NCBI RefSeq assembly: GCF_018687355.1
Contig: NZ_CP061288.1
Location: 1,936,071-2,000,070 of the forward strand
Length of the DNA stretch: 64,000 bases
DNA from: Polynucleobacter sp. VK25
Lineage (GTDB): Bacteria; Pseudomonadota; Gammaproteobacteria; Burkholderiales; Burkholderiaceae
Direction: 5' to 3'
Part shown: piece after piece, positions 10,013 through 21,232 of the stretch
Layout of the letters: each line of letters opens with the position of its first letter
How positions within the stretch are numbered: the first letter of the stretch is position 1
The notes under the pieces: generated by a model
Seen by the model: the letters and a program-made list of their open reading frames with translations, nothing else
Database searches by the model: none
Told to the model about the DNA's origin: nothing
Position numbers and translations under genes: made by a program

Positions 10013-10501
10013 TTATTCGCCAAATAATTTTTGGCGGAGTTCGCGACGCTCTTGAGCCTCAAGAGATAAATTGGCTGTAGGCCTTGCAATTAAACGGTTC
10101 AAGCCGATTGGCTCGCCTGTTTCTTCACACCAACCATAATCGCCAGATTCAATGCGCGCCAATGCTTGCTCTACTTTTTTGAGCAACTTACGCTCACGAT
10201 CGCGCGTACGCAATTCCAATGCATGCTCTTCTTCGATGGTTGCGCGATCGGCAGGATCGGGAACCAAAATATTTTCACGCAGATGTTCTGTTGTCTCGGA
10301 TGCATTCTTGAGAATGTCATTTTTGAGAACGAGTAATTTTTGACGGAAAAAATCTAACTGCGCAGCACTCATATAGTCCTTATCGGACATCTTGAGTAAT
10401 TCTGCTTCAGTTAGTGGGGCACCTTTTGCAACTTTCGTGCTCGCAGCTTTACTACTGGCTTTTGCAGCAGTTGCTGTTTTTGTTGCTGTTTTTACCGTCA
10501 T
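10013..10501 (-). CDS. dksA: DksA-type RNA polymerase-binding transcription factor, cysteine-poor zinc-finger region
   Basis: DksA enters the RNA polymerase secondary channel and works with ppGpp. The 162-residue protein has a Lys/Ala/Thr-rich N-terminal extension (about residues 1-28), the coiled coil, and the acidic tip with D82, D85 and A87 in VPDPADRA. The zinc-finger region keeps only one of the four canonical cysteines: C125 is present, and the other positions read T128 in CEETGEPIG and S146 and A149 in LSLEA. Such cysteine-poor forms fold without zinc in characterised relatives and are common in alpha- and betaproteobacteria. The gene lies directly downstream of a COG0523 metal GTPase on the same strand. 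Confidence 0.92.
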   Translation of the reverse strand: MTVKTATKTATAAKASSKAASTKVAKGAPLTEAELLKMSDKDYMSAAQLDFFRQKLLVLKNDILKNASETTEHLRENILVPDPADRATIEEEHALELRTRDRERKLLKKVEQALARIESGDYGWCEETGEPIGLNRLIARPTANLSLEAQERRELRQKLFGE

Positions 10502-10612
10502 CTCATTCTTTCCTGGTTTAAAGCATTATTGCCTCATTCTGCCAAACTTTTACGGCCCTTTTATTAATATTCATCAATATTGACCGTGGCGGCGGATTGT
10601 ACCCGAATCTTT

Positions 10613-11683
10613 CTAGGCCAAACATCCCTCAAGCCCAGCCAGTAGGGTGTCTTTAGGCAAATCGATGCCTATGAAGACCATACGGGTTTGCTTGGGTTCT
10701 GCACCCCATGGACCCGCTAAATCGCTGCCCATCATCTGATGCACCCCCTGAAACACCACTTTTCGACTACTTCCCTTGACATAGAGTACGCCTTTATAGC
10801 GCAGCATCTTCTCGCCAAAGACCTCCAAAATGCCGCCAAGGAAGTCTTCCAACTTTTTGTGATTAAAGGGTTTATCACTACGAAAAACGAAGGATTGGAT
10901 GCGATCCGTATGGCCTGCATGGCCATGGTGATGATGGTCATGACTATGATCATGGCCGCAGGTGCTGTGATCATGGTCGTGGTCATGGCTATGGTCATGA
11001 CCGCAATCAGCATGATCGTGGTCGTCCTGCTCCAAGAAATGTGGGTCTATATCTAGCTTGGCATTGAGATTGAAGCCTTTGAGGTCCAAAACTGCATTTA
11101 AAGGCACTATGCCCTTAGAAATGCCTGCAATCGGCGCTCTTGGGTTCATGTGCATCAAACGATTACGCAAAGCATCTACTTGGGCAGGAGTAACCAAATC
11201 AGTCTTAGTAATAAAGATCTGATCTGCAAAGCCCACCTGGCGCTGAGCTTCTTCGTGCTCATTAAGTTGTTGCTGACCATGCTTAGCATCTACCAAGGTC
11301 ACCACAGCATCCAATACATAGTGATCAGCAACGTCATCATCCATAAAGAAAGTCTGCGCTACAGGGCCTGGATTGGCAACGCCTGTCGTTTCAATGACGA
11401 CGCGATCAAAGCTAATCTTCTTATCTTTGCGCTGCTCCCAGAGCTCATTTAGCGCATCCACCAAGTCGCCACGAATCGTGCAGCAAATACAACCGTTACT
11501 CATTTGCACAATATTCTCTTGGTTATCTTGTACCAAGATATCGTTATCAATATTTTCTTCGCCGAACTCGTTCTCGATCACGGCAATTTTTTTACCGTGT
11601 TCCTCAGTCAGAATGTGTTTGAGCAAGGTGGTTTTGCCGCTCCCTAAGAAGCCCGTCAAAATTGTTACCGGAATTAATGCCAT
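10613..11683 (-). CDS. COG0523 (CobW/YjiA/ZNG1) metal-chaperone GTPase with His-rich loop
   Basis: COG0523 GTPases deliver or handle metals, often zinc. The 356-residue protein has the G1 P-loop [11 protein letters not shown] (11-21), the CxCC metal site C65-I-C67-C68, a TKTD base-recognition motif, and a C-terminal CobW_C domain (about 262-350). Between the domains, residues 222-258 are a His/Asp/Cys-rich stretch with repeated HDHD and CGHDH units, typical of zinc or nickel storage. It ends 111 bp before dksA on the same strand. I looked for a Zur-like inverted repeat upstream of the ATG at 11683 and saw none. The metal it serves is not determined. Confidence 0.92.
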   Translation of the reverse strand: MALIPVTILTGFLGSGKTTLLKHILTEEHGKKIAVIENEFGEENIDNDILVQDNQENIVQMSNGCICCTIRGDLVDALNELWEQRKDKKISFDRVVIETTGVANPGPVAQTFFMDDDVADHYVLDAVVTLVDAKHGQQQLNEHEEAQRQVGFADQIFITKTDLVTPAQVDALRNRLMHMNPRAPIAGISKGIVPLNAVLDLKGFNLNAKLDIDPHFLEQDDHDHADCGHDHSHDHDHDHSTCGHDHSHDHHHHGHAGHTDRIQSFVFRSDKPFNHKKLEDFLGGILEVFGEKMLRYKGVLYVKGSSRKVVFQGVHQMMGSDLAGPWGAEPKQTRMVFIGIDLPKDTLLAGLEGCLA

Positions 11684-11752
11684 GGATGTTCCAATCTAAA
11701 TCTATAAGCCAACCATTCCCAAAGCGGGAAACCTTCTATCTTACCGAGTTCC

Positions 11753-12754
11753 TCAGTCTTTGCCAGCCTTTGCGCGTGGATGCGCTTTATCGTATGCCTG
11801 AGCGAGGTGCTGAAAATCTAAGGAGGTATAAATCTGGGTACTGGCAATGCTGGCATGCCCCAACATCTCCTGCACTGCACGTAAATCTTGTGAGGATTGC
11901 AGTACATGACTTGCAAAACTGTGGCGCATCATATGAGGGTGCACATGGGTTGGTAAGCCAGCGCGCATAGCCAAAGTACGCAATCTGGCTTGCACCGTAC
12001 GCGGTGATAAGCGCTTGCCGGTGGCTGACAAAAATAAGGCAATCGATTCTTCTGAGTAACTTCCAGCATCCCGCAACTGTCGCCATGCAGTAAGTGATTT
12101 CATTGCGGGCATACCAACAGGTACTGAACGTCGTTTACCGCCCTTACCTAAAACAGTCACTTCCGCCGCATCCCAATCTAACCAGCCAGCAGATTCATGC
12201 TGACGGTCCTTACTTTGCATCACATCAATGCCCAAGAGTTCAGATAGACGTAAACCCGAGGAGTAGAGCAAATCAATAATCGCTGCATCACGAATTGATT
12301 CCAAATCCTTTTTTTCTTCAGCCTCTTTAACTGCTTGATTCACTAAGGCGAGTGCCTGCTCAACTGATAACGCCTTAGGCAAAGACTTTAAACGCTTAGG
12401 CGCCTTCACATCATCCACTGGATTAGCGGCAAGGTTACTAGTGACCTTGCCTGCGCGTGCATCACGCCTGGCATCTTTTTCTGTAAGCCAGTCATACCAA
12501 CCACGCCATGCTGACAACGCTCTTGCAATACTTCTCGAGGATTTACCTTTGGAATGCAAGCGTCCCGCCCAACGGCGCACATGGCCATTGCTAACTTTTA
12601 ATAATTCAACAGAGTCTTCAAGCGCAAAATTTTGGAGATCACTCAGATCCATGCCGTACGCTTTGAGCGTATGCGGCGAGAGTTGACGCAATACATGAAG
12701 CTCATGCAAATACTCTTGCATGAGGGGGTGGAGATCAGTCGCCTTTAATTTCAT
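11753..12754 (-). CDS. xerC: Tyrosine recombinase XerC
   Basis: XerC with XerD resolves chromosome dimers at dif. The 333-residue protein has the SAM-like N-terminal domain (about 10-100) and the full catalytic set R169 (SSGLRLSE), K204, H274-R277 (HPHMMRHSF), H300 (LGHAS) and Y309. The central region contains an extra stretch of about 20 residues around 140-155 and 180-192 relative to short XerCs. It overlaps the upstream DUF484 gene by 20 bp, the pairing usual in proteobacteria, and lies 69 bp from the COG0523 gene. Confidence 0.93.
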   Translation of the reverse strand: MKLKATDLHPLMQEYLHELHVLRQLSPHTLKAYGMDLSDLQNFALEDSVELLKVSNGHVRRWAGRLHSKGKSSRSIARALSAWRGWYDWLTEKDARRDARAGKVTSNLAANPVDDVKAPKRLKSLPKALSVEQALALVNQAVKEAEEKKDLESIRDAAIIDLLYSSGLRLSELLGIDVMQSKDRQHESAGWLDWDAAEVTVLGKGGKRRSVPVGMPAMKSLTAWRQLRDAGSYSEESIALFLSATGKRLSPRTVQARLRTLAMRAGLPTHVHPHMMRHSFASHVLQSSQDLRAVQEMLGHASIASTQIYTSLDFQHLAQAYDKAHPRAKAGKD

Positions 12755-13409
12755 AAGCCTGGATACGATCCAAAGCTGCAGCTGTTAGTTCAGCAATCTG
12801 ACGCAAATAGAAAGCACCCATATCCGCTGTAAAGCGTGACTCATCTTTACTTGCTAGCAATAACACCGCTGGTGATTGAGTAGCGCCAACACTTTTGCCA
12901 AGCGGCAAACCAATAGCCACCATGCTTTGCCATTCAGGATCAATGGTGGTTTGGCTTGCTAAGAGGTCTACGCTAGCAGCGGCCAACTCTTTTGCCGAAC
13001 CACACAAAGGGGTATCGATCCAAGGACCAAATGCTGAATTAGGCGACAACAATTGTGCAGACTCGACCTCAAAGACCTCAGCTAAACCCGAAGTAATGGC
13101 AGCCTCAACATCAGCCTTATTGTTCGCCTTCATCAGGCGCAATAACCAGGCAACCAAACTTTGTTGGGTTTTGTCGTTGCGACTACCAAAGTGCAGCATC
13201 TCACTTAAGCGACGATTGAGTTCTTGATTTTGTGTACGCAATACCGTCATCTGACGCTCTTGCAATGAGATTGCGCGATCTTCATGTGGGTGCTTGATCC
13301 GAATCTCATTAAATAGATCGGCGTAACGCTCAAAAAACCCTGGGGTTGCACGCAACCACTCAGCAACTAATTCTTCTTGCTCGGCTTGCTTTGGATCGAT
13401 TGCGCTCAT
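12735..13409 (-). CDS. DUF484 family protein
   Basis: This 224-residue protein has the DUF484 layout: an N-terminal helical region with the WLRATPGFFERYADLF segment, a coiled-coil stretch (about residues 45-72), and a GAF-like C-terminal domain. The family has no established biochemical role but is widely linked to xerC, as here, with a 20-bp overlap that implies coupled translation. It starts at ATG 13409, 49 bp after gatB ends. Confidence 0.88.
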   Translation of the reverse strand: MSAIDPKQAEQEELVAEWLRATPGFFERYADLFNEIRIKHPHEDRAISLQERQMTVLRTQNQELNRRLSEMLHFGSRNDKTQQSLVAWLLRLMKANNKADVEAAITSGLAEVFEVESAQLLSPNSAFGPWIDTPLCGSAKELAAASVDLLASQTTIDPEWQSMVAIGLPLGKSVGATQSPAVLLLASKDESRFTADMGAFYLRQIAELTAAALDRIQAYEIKGD

Positions 13410-13458
13410 GAATTTCTTTCTCTAATTACTTTTTTATTTACTTGTTTTATAGACTTAG

Positions 13459-14931
13459 TTAGCCAAGCTTCTTGCGTAAAAGCTCATTTACCTGACCTGG
13501 GTTAGCCTTACCTTGGGAGGCTTTCATGATCCGCCCTACCAATGCATTAAACGCTTTCTCTTTGCCAGAGCGGAACTCTTCAACAGACTTCTGGTTGGCA
13601 GCTAATACTTGATCGATGATGGCTTCAATGGCGCCGCTATCACTAATCTGTTTCAAGCCTTTGGCGTCAATCACCTGATCAACCGTGCTGATGGCTTTAC
13701 CTGCAATGGCTTCTTCCCAAAGAATGGCAAAGATGTCTTTAGCAATCTTGTTAGAAATTGTGCCGTCAGCTACACGCGTCAACAATGGCGCCAAATGCTC
13801 TGCCTTTAATGGTGCATCTGCTGTTGCAATACCTGCACGTTTTAAGGATGAGGCGAACTCGCCAGCAATTAAATTGGCAGCCGCTTTTGCTAATGGCTTA
13901 CCGACAATTACCAACAGCTCTTCAAATACTTTTGCGGTGTCACGATCTTGCGTGAGAAGCTGCGCATCGTAGGCGCTTAATCCAAATTCACTTTGCCACT
14001 GCTCACGTAATTGCGCAGGCAATGCAGGCATCTTGCTGTGAACATCTGCAATCCACGCATCATCAATCACAACAGGAAGTAAGTCAGGATCGGGGAAGTA
14101 GCGGTAGTCATTCGCATCTTCTTTGCTACGCATGCTACGCGTTTCGCCGCGATCGGGATCGTACAAACGGGTTTCTTGAACAACAGTGCCACCGTCTTCG
14201 ATTAACTCAATTTGACGACGGACTTCATATTGAATGGCTTCTTCCAAAAAGCGGAAGGAGTTCAAGTTCTTGATTTCGCAGCGGGTACCAAACTCAGCCT
14301 GACCTTTAGGGCGCACTGAAACGTTGGCATCGCAGCGGAAAGAGCCTTCTTGCATATTGCCGTCACAAACACCGAGCCAAACGACCAGGCCATGCAAGGC
14401 TTTAGCGTAGGCGACTGCCTCAGCAGCACTACGCATGACCGGTTCGGTCACGATCTCGAGGAGTGGCGTACCGGCGCGATTTAAGTCAATGCCACTAGAG
14501 GGTTCGCCATGGGGGCCTGTGAAGCCCTCTTCATGCACAGACTTGCCAGCGTCTTCTTCCATATGGGCACGAGTGAGTTCAACCACTTTCACTTCTTCGC
14601 CCACCAAGATTTCGAGATGCCCACCAACAACAACCGGTATTTCCATCTGGCTAATTTGATAACCCTTAGGTAGATCGGGATAGAAATAGTTTTTGCGCGC
14701 AAAGATGCTCGCTGGAGAAATCTTGGCATTCACTGCCAAACCAAAACGAATGGCATGCTCAACGGCTTGACGATTCAGTACTGGCAATACACCAGGTAAT
14801 GCCAGATCCACTGCGCATGCTTGTGTATTGGGCTCAGCACCAAAGCGCGTACTTGCACCACTAAAAATTTTGGACTGCGTTTGTAGTTGTGCGTGGGTCT
14901 CTAGACCAATAACGACTTCCCATTGCATCAT
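13459..14931 (-). CDS. gatB: Asp-tRNA(Asn)/Glu-tRNA(Gln) amidotransferase subunit B
   Basis: GatB is the tRNA-binding and kinase subunit of GatCAB, which converts misacylated Glu-tRNA(Gln) and Asp-tRNA(Asn) to the amidated forms. The protein begins (M)[15 protein letters not shown] and carries the metal and tRNA-handling motifs GYQISQ and [15 protein letters not shown]; the C-terminal YqeY-like tail ends [13 protein letters not shown] chose the ATG at 14931 because it overlaps the gatA stop in ATGA and GAGG lies just upstream; a second ATG follows at 14928. The open frame continues 10 codons further upstream, but those codons lie inside gatA. Length is then 490 residues, normal for the family. 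Confidence 0.96.
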   Translation of the reverse strand: MMQWEVVIGLETHAQLQTQSKIFSGASTRFGAEPNTQACAVDLALPGVLPVLNRQAVEHAIRFGLAVNAKISPASIFARKNYFYPDLPKGYQISQMEIPVVVGGHLEILVGEEVKVVELTRAHMEEDAGKSVHEEGFTGPHGEPSSGIDLNRAGTPLLEIVTEPVMRSAAEAVAYAKALHGLVVWLGVCDGNMQEGSFRCDANVSVRPKGQAEFGTRCEIKNLNSFRFLEEAIQYEVRRQIELIEDGGTVVQETRLYDPDRGETRSMRSKEDANDYRYFPDPDLLPVVIDDAWIADVHSKMPALPAQLREQWQSEFGLSAYDAQLLTQDRDTAKVFEELLVIVGKPLAKAAANLIAGEFASSLKRAGIATADAPLKAEHLAPLLTRVADGTISNKIAKDIFAILWEEAIAGKAISTVDQVIDAKGLKQISDSGAIEAIIDQVLAANQKSVEEFRSGKEKAFNALVGRIMKASQGKANPGQVNELLRKKLG

Positions 14932-16445
14932 GCCACCTCGCTTGCTGGACGCAAATGCCAATCACTGGCCTGCTGATATTGGTGAGCCACTTGCAACAAA
15001 CGCGCTTCAGAAAAATAATTACCAATCAATTGCATACCAATAGGTAAGTTATTTCCATTAAATCCACAAGGAACGCTCATCGCTGGCAATCCTGCTAGGT
15101 TTGTTGAGAGCGTGTAAATATCTTCTAAGTACATTTGCACGGGATCTTTTGACTTCTCACCCAAACGCCAAGCCACATCAGGGGCTACGGGCCCGAGGAT
15201 GACATTACACTGATTGAAAGCCGCTTGAAAATCAGCCGCAATAATCCGGCGAATTTTTTGCGCTTGCAGATAGTACGCATCATAGTAACCATGGCAAAGA
15301 ACATAAGTGCCAATCATGATGCGGCGCTTCACCTCTGCACCAAAACCTTCAGTACGTGACTTTGCATACATATCATTAAGGTCACGATATTCGTTCGCGC
15401 GATATCCATAACGCACACCATCAAAGCGACTCAGGTTACTTGATGCTTCTGCTGGTGCTAAAACGTAATACACCGGGATAGATAACTTGGTTTTTGGCAG
15501 ACTCACTTCAACTAATGTCGCGCCCAAGCTTTCTAACTGCTTGGCTGCCTCGTTAACGGATTTAGCAACATCACTTGCTAATCCCTCAGCAAAAAATTCT
15601 TTTGGCAAACCGACACGTAAACCCTCTAATGGTTTCGCAGAATTTGCATTGCCTTCTTTCCAGCTCTGGTTGAGATAGCGACCATAGTCCTCTCCTGAGT
15701 CAGCCAAAGAGGTGGAGTCACGTGGATCATGCGAAGACATTGCAGTCAGCAGCAAAGCACAGTCTTCGGCAGTCTTACCCATCGGGCCAGCCTGATCAAG
15801 TGAAGAGGCGTAGGCAATCATGCCGTAACGAGATACGCGCCCATAACTAGGCTTAATTCCAGTGAGACCACAGAATGCCGCTGGTTGACGAATCGAGCCA
15901 CCAGTATCAGTGCCAGTGGCGATCGGGGCTAAGCCAGCAGCAACAGCTGCAGCAGAACCACCGGAGGATCCGCCGGCTACGTGAGCAGAATTCCAGGGAT
16001 TTAAGACTGGTCCAAAGGCGGAGTTTTCATTGGATGAGCCCATGGCGAACTCGTCCATATTGGTTTTGCCCAAGCAAACCATGCCAGCACCATGGGGATT
16101 GTTTTCATCTGGGATCCCCAGATTAGCAACTACCGTAGCGTCGAAAGGACTTTGGTATCCCTCCAAGATTTTGGAGGCCGCAGTCGACTTCCAGCCACGC
16201 GTTACAAAGACATCCTTATGCGCAACAGGGATACCAGTTAACTTACTGGCTTTGCCCGAAGAAATAAGCTTATCTGCTTTATTTGCTTGCTCTAAGCTTA
16301 AGTGAGCATTCACATCAAGATAGGCATTCCACTGTTTTCCAGCTTCAATCCGGTCCAAAAAGTACTGGGTTAATTCGGTACTGGAGACCTCTTTTGCAGC
16401 AAGCGCTTTTGCCATTAAGGCAATAGGGGTGTTGTGCCAGCTCAT
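14928..16445 (-). CDS. gatA: Asp-tRNA(Asn)/Glu-tRNA(Gln) amidotransferase subunit A
   Basis: GatA is the glutaminase of GatCAB and supplies ammonia through a tunnel to GatB. The 505-residue amidase-signature protein has the catalytic triad K77 ([10 protein letters not shown]), cis-Ser S160 (AGGSSGGS) and S184 (DTGGSIRQ). It overlaps gatC by 4 bp upstream and gatB by 4 bp downstream, giving a coupled gatC-gatA-gatB operon that should yield balanced subunits. Confidence 0.97.
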   Translation of the reverse strand: MSWHNTPIALMAKALAAKEVSSTELTQYFLDRIEAGKQWNAYLDVNAHLSLEQANKADKLISSGKASKLTGIPVAHKDVFVTRGWKSTAASKILEGYQSPFDATVVANLGIPDENNPHGAGMVCLGKTNMDEFAMGSSNENSAFGPVLNPWNSAHVAGGSSGGSAAAVAAGLAPIATGTDTGGSIRQPAAFCGLTGIKPSYGRVSRYGMIAYASSLDQAGPMGKTAEDCALLLTAMSSHDPRDSTSLADSGEDYGRYLNQSWKEGNANSAKPLEGLRVGLPKEFFAEGLASDVAKSVNEAAKQLESLGATLVEVSLPKTKLSIPVYYVLAPAEASSNLSRFDGVRYGYRANEYRDLNDMYAKSRTEGFGAEVKRRIMIGTYVLCHGYYDAYYLQAQKIRRIIAADFQAAFNQCNVILGPVAPDVAWRLGEKSKDPVQMYLEDIYTLSTNLAGLPAMSVPCGFNGNNLPIGMQLIGNYFSEARLLQVAHQYQQASDWHLRPASEVA

Positions 16446-16735
16446 TCGATCACCTTTGGCACCAAGAAGTAGCCCTCATGCTGAGCAGGGGCAGATTGCA
16501 TGTTTTCGGCACGATGATCTGACTCGGTGACTTGGTCAACTCGCATAGGTTGGGCCAAATCACGCAAAAAGAGGATTGGGTGAGCCAAAGGTTCAAGACC
16601 GGTTGTATCAACTGCCTGCATTTCCTCAACCAAGGAAAAAATGGCCTGCAATTGAGGCAAAACTGCCTCTGCTTCTGCCTGATTTAATTCAAGCCTGGAT
16701 AGGTGCGCAATGCGCTGGACATCATCAAGTTTCAT
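16442..16735 (-). CDS. gatC: Asp-tRNA(Asn)/Glu-tRNA(Gln) amidotransferase subunit C
   Basis: GatC is the small linker that stabilises the GatA-GatB complex. The 97-residue protein begins [17 protein letters not shown], a classic GatC start, and ends in the YFLVPKVIE tail typical of the subunit. It is the first gene of gatCAB; its ATG at 16735 is 59 bp from the divergent mreB start, so the promoters of both operons share that short gap. Confidence 0.95.
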   Translation of the reverse strand: MKLDDVQRIAHLSRLELNQAEAEAVLPQLQAIFSLVEEMQAVDTTGLEPLAHPILFLRDLAQPMRVDQVTESDHRAENMQSAPAQHEGYFLVPKVIE

Positions 16736-16770
16736 GGGACGAGAGTATCATTCCTATATATTTTCATTAA

Positions 16771-17838
<1,068 letters not shown>

Positions 17839-17862
17839 GCGACATACACGTCGACCAGGGAA

Positions 17863-18795
17863 TTGCAACATAGCGCTCCACCACTTTTCAGACAGGGCAT
17901 TCCGGCCTTACTCAAACTGATTGTCTGTCTGTCGATCAGCATCGCTCTGATGCTGATCGATTTTCGTTTTAAAGCACTCGATCCCATTCGCAATAATGTG
18001 AATTGGATTTTGCGTCCCCTCGAATACGTCATGATGGCGCCGCGCAATGCACTCGAAGCAACATCTGAATACTTCACCACAAGATCTACGCTTGACCAAG
18101 AAAACCAAGTCATGAAAGTGCGTCAAGCAGAGCTTTCATTGTTGGCAAATCAATCCGAATTTTTGATGGTGGAAAACCAAAACCTGCGCGAGCTCATGAC
18201 TTTGCAAAAACAGGTGCCATTCAAAACATTGCCAGTAGAAATTTTGTTTAATCCGCCAAATCCAATTTCACAGCGCATTGTGATTAATCGCGGCAGCAAT
18301 GATGGCTTGAAGCTTGGGAACCCAATTGCCAATGATTCTGGCATCTTGGGCCAAGTCGTTCGTCTATATGAACGTTCTGCCGAGGTTTCCCTGCTGGAGG
18401 ATCGCGATTTTGCGGTTCCGGTCCAAGTTGCACGCAATGGACTTCGTGCTGCCGTATTTGGCGCAGGGCGCGGCAACCCCCTAGAGCTGCGCTATTTACC
18501 GGTAGCTAGCGATTTGGAGGTCGGCGATATCTTGCTAACCTCCGGAATTGATGGTGTTTATCCCCCAGGGTTTGCGGTAGCCGTCATTAGCAAAATTGAG
18601 CGTAATGCCGATAAAAATTCTTCCAATGTATTTTGCGTACCGGTTGCAGCAGTCAATCGCTATCGTCAAGCGCTTGCGCTTTTATATGACCCGCAGTTTG
18701 ATGCCAAGGCGCCAGTGAGTAACAAGTCCGCCACTGGGGCGCCCTTAACAAACACGCCAGGCAGACGCCAAACTCGTGCGCGAGGAATGCAATGA
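17863..18795 (+). CDS. mreC: Rod shape-determining protein MreC
   Basis: MreC is a periplasmic scaffold tethered by one membrane helix, linking MreB to PBP2 and RodA. The 310-residue product has an N-terminal transmembrane segment (about 16-34), a coiled coil (about 70-105) and the beta-barrel MreC domain with SNDGLKLGNPI and SGIDGVYPPGF. The start is a TTG at 17863 with AGGG just upstream; no ATG fits before the membrane helix. A Ser/Thr/Pro-rich tail (about 280-310) ends the protein. It overlaps mreD by 4 bp. Confidence 0.94.
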   Translation: MQHSAPPLFRQGIPALLKLIVCLSISIALMLIDFRFKALDPIRNNVNWILRPLEYVMMAPRNALEATSEYFTTRSTLDQENQVMKVRQAELSLLANQSEFLMVENQNLRELMTLQKQVPFKTLPVEILFNPPNPISQRIVINRGSNDGLKLGNPIANDSGILGQVVRLYERSAEVSLLEDRDFAVPVQVARNGLRAAVFGAGRGNPLELRYLPVASDLEVGDILLTSGIDGVYPPGFAVAVISKIERNADKNSSNVFCVPVAAVNRYRQALALLYDPQFDAKAPVSNKSATGAPLTNTPGRRQTRARGMQ

Positions 18796-19316
18796 TCGAT
18801 TTCCAGAGCGGCTACATCCTGCGCCCGGTAAATCCGGTCTTCATTTATTTCAGTTTGTTTTGTGCGCTGCTATTAAACCTATTGCCCATTGGTAATTATG
18901 GCTGGGTGCCCGATTGGTTAATTCTGTGCATTGTGTTTTGGAACATTCATCAGCATCGCTATGTGAGCGTGATCACCGCCTTCATTCTTGGTTTGATGAT
19001 GGATGTACACAATTCAGATTTGCTGGGCTTGCATGCATTTAGCTATTCGCTCGTTGCATACGTCGCCATCTCCTGGCATAGACGCATTGTGGCTCTCACG
19101 GTTCTCTCACAGGCATTACATCTACTTCCTATTTTCTTATTGGTATCGCTATTCCCCGTACTGGCCCATTGGCTTCTGAGTGGCGAACTCTATTGGTGGG
19201 CCTTAACAGGCGCCATTCAAGCACTGATTGAGGCCATGCTCTGGCCGTTGGCCACGCGCATCTTGCTTGCGCCGCAGCGTCGCCCTATAGACGTTGATCA
19301 CAATCGACCGCTCTAA
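18792..19316 (+). CDS. mreD: Rod shape-determining protein MreD
   Basis: MreD is the small integral-membrane partner of MreC. The 174-residue protein has about five hydrophobic helices and the family segment LGLMMDVHNSDLLGLHAFSY, an acidic-containing loop characteristic of MreD. Its ATG overlaps the mreC stop (ATGA), and mrdA follows after 8 bp. Confidence 0.92.
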   Translation: MIDFQSGYILRPVNPVFIYFSLFCALLLNLLPIGNYGWVPDWLILCIVFWNIHQHRYVSVITAFILGLMMDVHNSDLLGLHAFSYSLVAYVAISWHRRIVALTVLSQALHLLPIFLLVSLFPVLAHWLLSGELYWWALTGAIQALIEAMLWPLATRILLAPQRRPIDVDHNRPL

Positions 19317-19324
19317 GAAGCAAG

Positions 19325-21232
19325 ATGGTTTCATTTAAAAAACCGGATCTCGACTCATTCCAAGAGCGCATTCATATTGCGACTCTCTTTGTCACGTTTT
19401 GCTTTTTACTACTCATTACTCGACTGGTATGGTTGCAACTGGTTAGTCATGGCAAATATGCCTTGCTTGCAGAGAGTAATCGCATCGCCTTAGTTCCCGC
19501 ACCAGCAAATCGTGGTCTTTTAATTGATCGCAATGGCATCGTCATTGGTAGAAATTACTCAGCTCTCACCCTGGATGTAAATGCGGAAGAAGTTAAAGGC
19601 AATGTTGATCAGCTAATCAATGATCTTTCTGAAATCATTGCAATCTCCCCTAGAGATCGCCGTAATTTCAAGCGATCCTTAGAAGATTCCCGGAATATGG
19701 GCACTTTTCCCCTGCGATCCATGCTCAATGAGACCGAAACAGCCCGTTTTATGGCCAATCGCTACCGTTTTCCTGGGGTCGAAATCCGTGCCAGAAGCTT
19801 TCGGGAGTACCCGTACAACGAATTAGCCTCCCACCTAATTGGCTATATTGGGCGCGTTTCTCAGCGCGACAAAGAGCGCATGCAGGCTGAAATTGAGGGC
19901 GCTAAAGCAGATGACCCCGATGCATTACAAGCCTCCTTCTTGCCCGGTATTCAGTATGTAGGAAAGATTGGTTTAGAGCAAAGTTATGAAACTGTTTTGC
20001 GCGGTGTGCCTGGATACGATCAAGTAGAAATTACTGCGGGCGGCAAACCAGTGCGAACACTTTCTAGTGCACCATCGGTGCCGGGCAAGAATGTGGTTCT
20101 CTCGGTGGATATCAAGTTGCAATATTTAGTAGAGCAACTGTATGGCAATTTTCGCGGTGCGTTTGTAGCGATTGAACCGGAGACGGGCGATGTATTGGCG
20201 TTTGTCTCTAAGCCTAACTTCAATCCAAACGACTTTGTTGAAGGTATTGATTCGGTTACCTGGAAAGAGCTCAATGACTCTCCGCAGAAGCCACTATATA
20301 ACCGCCCACTCAAAGGCATCTACCCACCTGGATCAACTTACAAACCATTCATGGCGCTAGCTGCTTTAGAAAATAAAAAGCGCACCCCATCGCAATCCAT
20401 TTCCGATCCTGGTTACTTTGATTTTGGTAATCACACCTTCCGCGATGATAAAAAAGGTGGTCACGGTATTGTCGATATGCAAAAGTCGATTGTTGAGTCT
20501 TGTGACACCTACTACTACATGCTTGCGCGCGATATGGGTGTAAATATGATGCATGACTTTATGAAGCCATTGGGTTTTGGCCAAATTACTGGAATTGATT
20601 TGCAAGGTGAGGCAAGAGGTGTTCTGCCATCTACCGAGTGGAAGAAAAATACTTTCAAAAAACCAGAGCAACAAAAATGGTACGAAGGTGAAACGATTTC
20701 CTTGGGCATTGGACAGGGCTATAACGCCTTCACTATTTTGCAATTGGCACATGCCATGGCTAACGTTGCCAACAATGGCATCGTCATGAAGCCGCATTTA
20801 GTAAAAGCCATTGAAGATCCATTTACACGTAATAGAGTTCTTACGACTCCAAAAGAAAGTTATCGCATTGATCTCAATGCTGAGAATATTGAAGTGATTA
20901 AGAAAGCCATGCTTGAAGTAAATATTTCAGGCACTTCAGCGGCGGCGTTTAAAGGAACTGGTTACCAAGTTGGCGGCAAGACCGGAACTGCCCAAGTCTT
21001 TAGTTTGAACTCAAAAGAATATAAGCATGGCTCAACCGCAGAGTTTTTACGCGACCATGCCTTGTACATTGCTTTTGCACCAGCGGAGAAGCCAACTATT
21101 GTGATTGCAATGGTTGTAGAGAATGCAGGCTTCGGTGCGCAATATGCTGCTCCAATTGCACGCAAAGCATTGGACTTCTACATAGAAGGCAAGTGGCCTA
21201 AGGAGATTCCTGAATGGAAAAGAGCCCCTTAA
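19325..21232 (+). CDS. mrdA: Penicillin-binding protein 2 (peptidoglycan D,D-transpeptidase MrdA)
   Basis: PBP2 is the elongasome transpeptidase. The 635-residue class B PBP has an N-terminal membrane anchor (about 20-40), a pedestal domain, and the transpeptidase motifs S337TYK340 (PPGSTYKPF), S392-C-D394 and K552TG (GGKTGTAQV). SCD in place of the more usual SxN is normal for PBP2, which commonly has SSD or SCD. It overlaps rodA by 19 bp, so the transpeptidase and its partner glycosyltransferase are translationally linked. Confidence 0.96.
   Translation: MVSFKKPDLDSFQERIHIATLFVTFCFLLLITRLVWLQLVSHGKYALLAESNRIALVPAPANRGLLIDRNGIVIGRNYSALTLDVNAEEVKGNVDQLINDLSEIIAISPRDRRNFKRSLEDSRNMGTFPLRSMLNETETARFMANRYRFPGVEIRARSFREYPYNELASHLIGYIGRVSQRDKERMQAEIEGAKADDPDALQASFLPGIQYVGKIGLEQSYETVLRGVPGYDQVEITAGGKPVRTLSSAPSVPGKNVVLSVDIKLQYLVEQLYGNFRGAFVAIEPETGDVLAFVSKPNFNPNDFVEGIDSVTWKELNDSPQKPLYNRPLKGIYPPGSTYKPFMALAALENKKRTPSQSISDPGYFDFGNHTFRDDKKGGHGIVDMQKSIVESCDTYYYMLARDMGVNMMHDFMKPLGFGQITGIDLQGEARGVLPSTEWKKNTFKKPEQQKWYEGETISLGIGQGYNAFTILQLAHAMANVANNGIVMKPHLVKAIEDPFTRNRVLTTPKESYRIDLNAENIEVIKKAMLEVNISGTSAAAFKGTGYQVGGKTGTAQVFSLNSKEYKHGSTAEFLRDHALYIAFAPAEKPTIVIAMVVENAGFGAQYAAPIARKALDFYIEGKWPKEIPEWKRAP

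Noticed and set aside
10739..11056. Forward 105-codon frame rich in Met/Val opposite the COG0523 gene
   Set aside because: Its composition is the antisense of the His/Asp repeat codons (CATGAC/GATCAT), so it is a shadow.
11684..11752. Zur operator upstream of the COG0523 gene
   Set aside because: No AT-rich inverted repeat of the Zur type could be found in the short gap to xerC.
14932..14961. Ten extra N-terminal codons for gatB
   Set aside because: They lie inside gatA; the ATG overlapping the gatA stop has a GAGG site and gives the normal family N-terminus.
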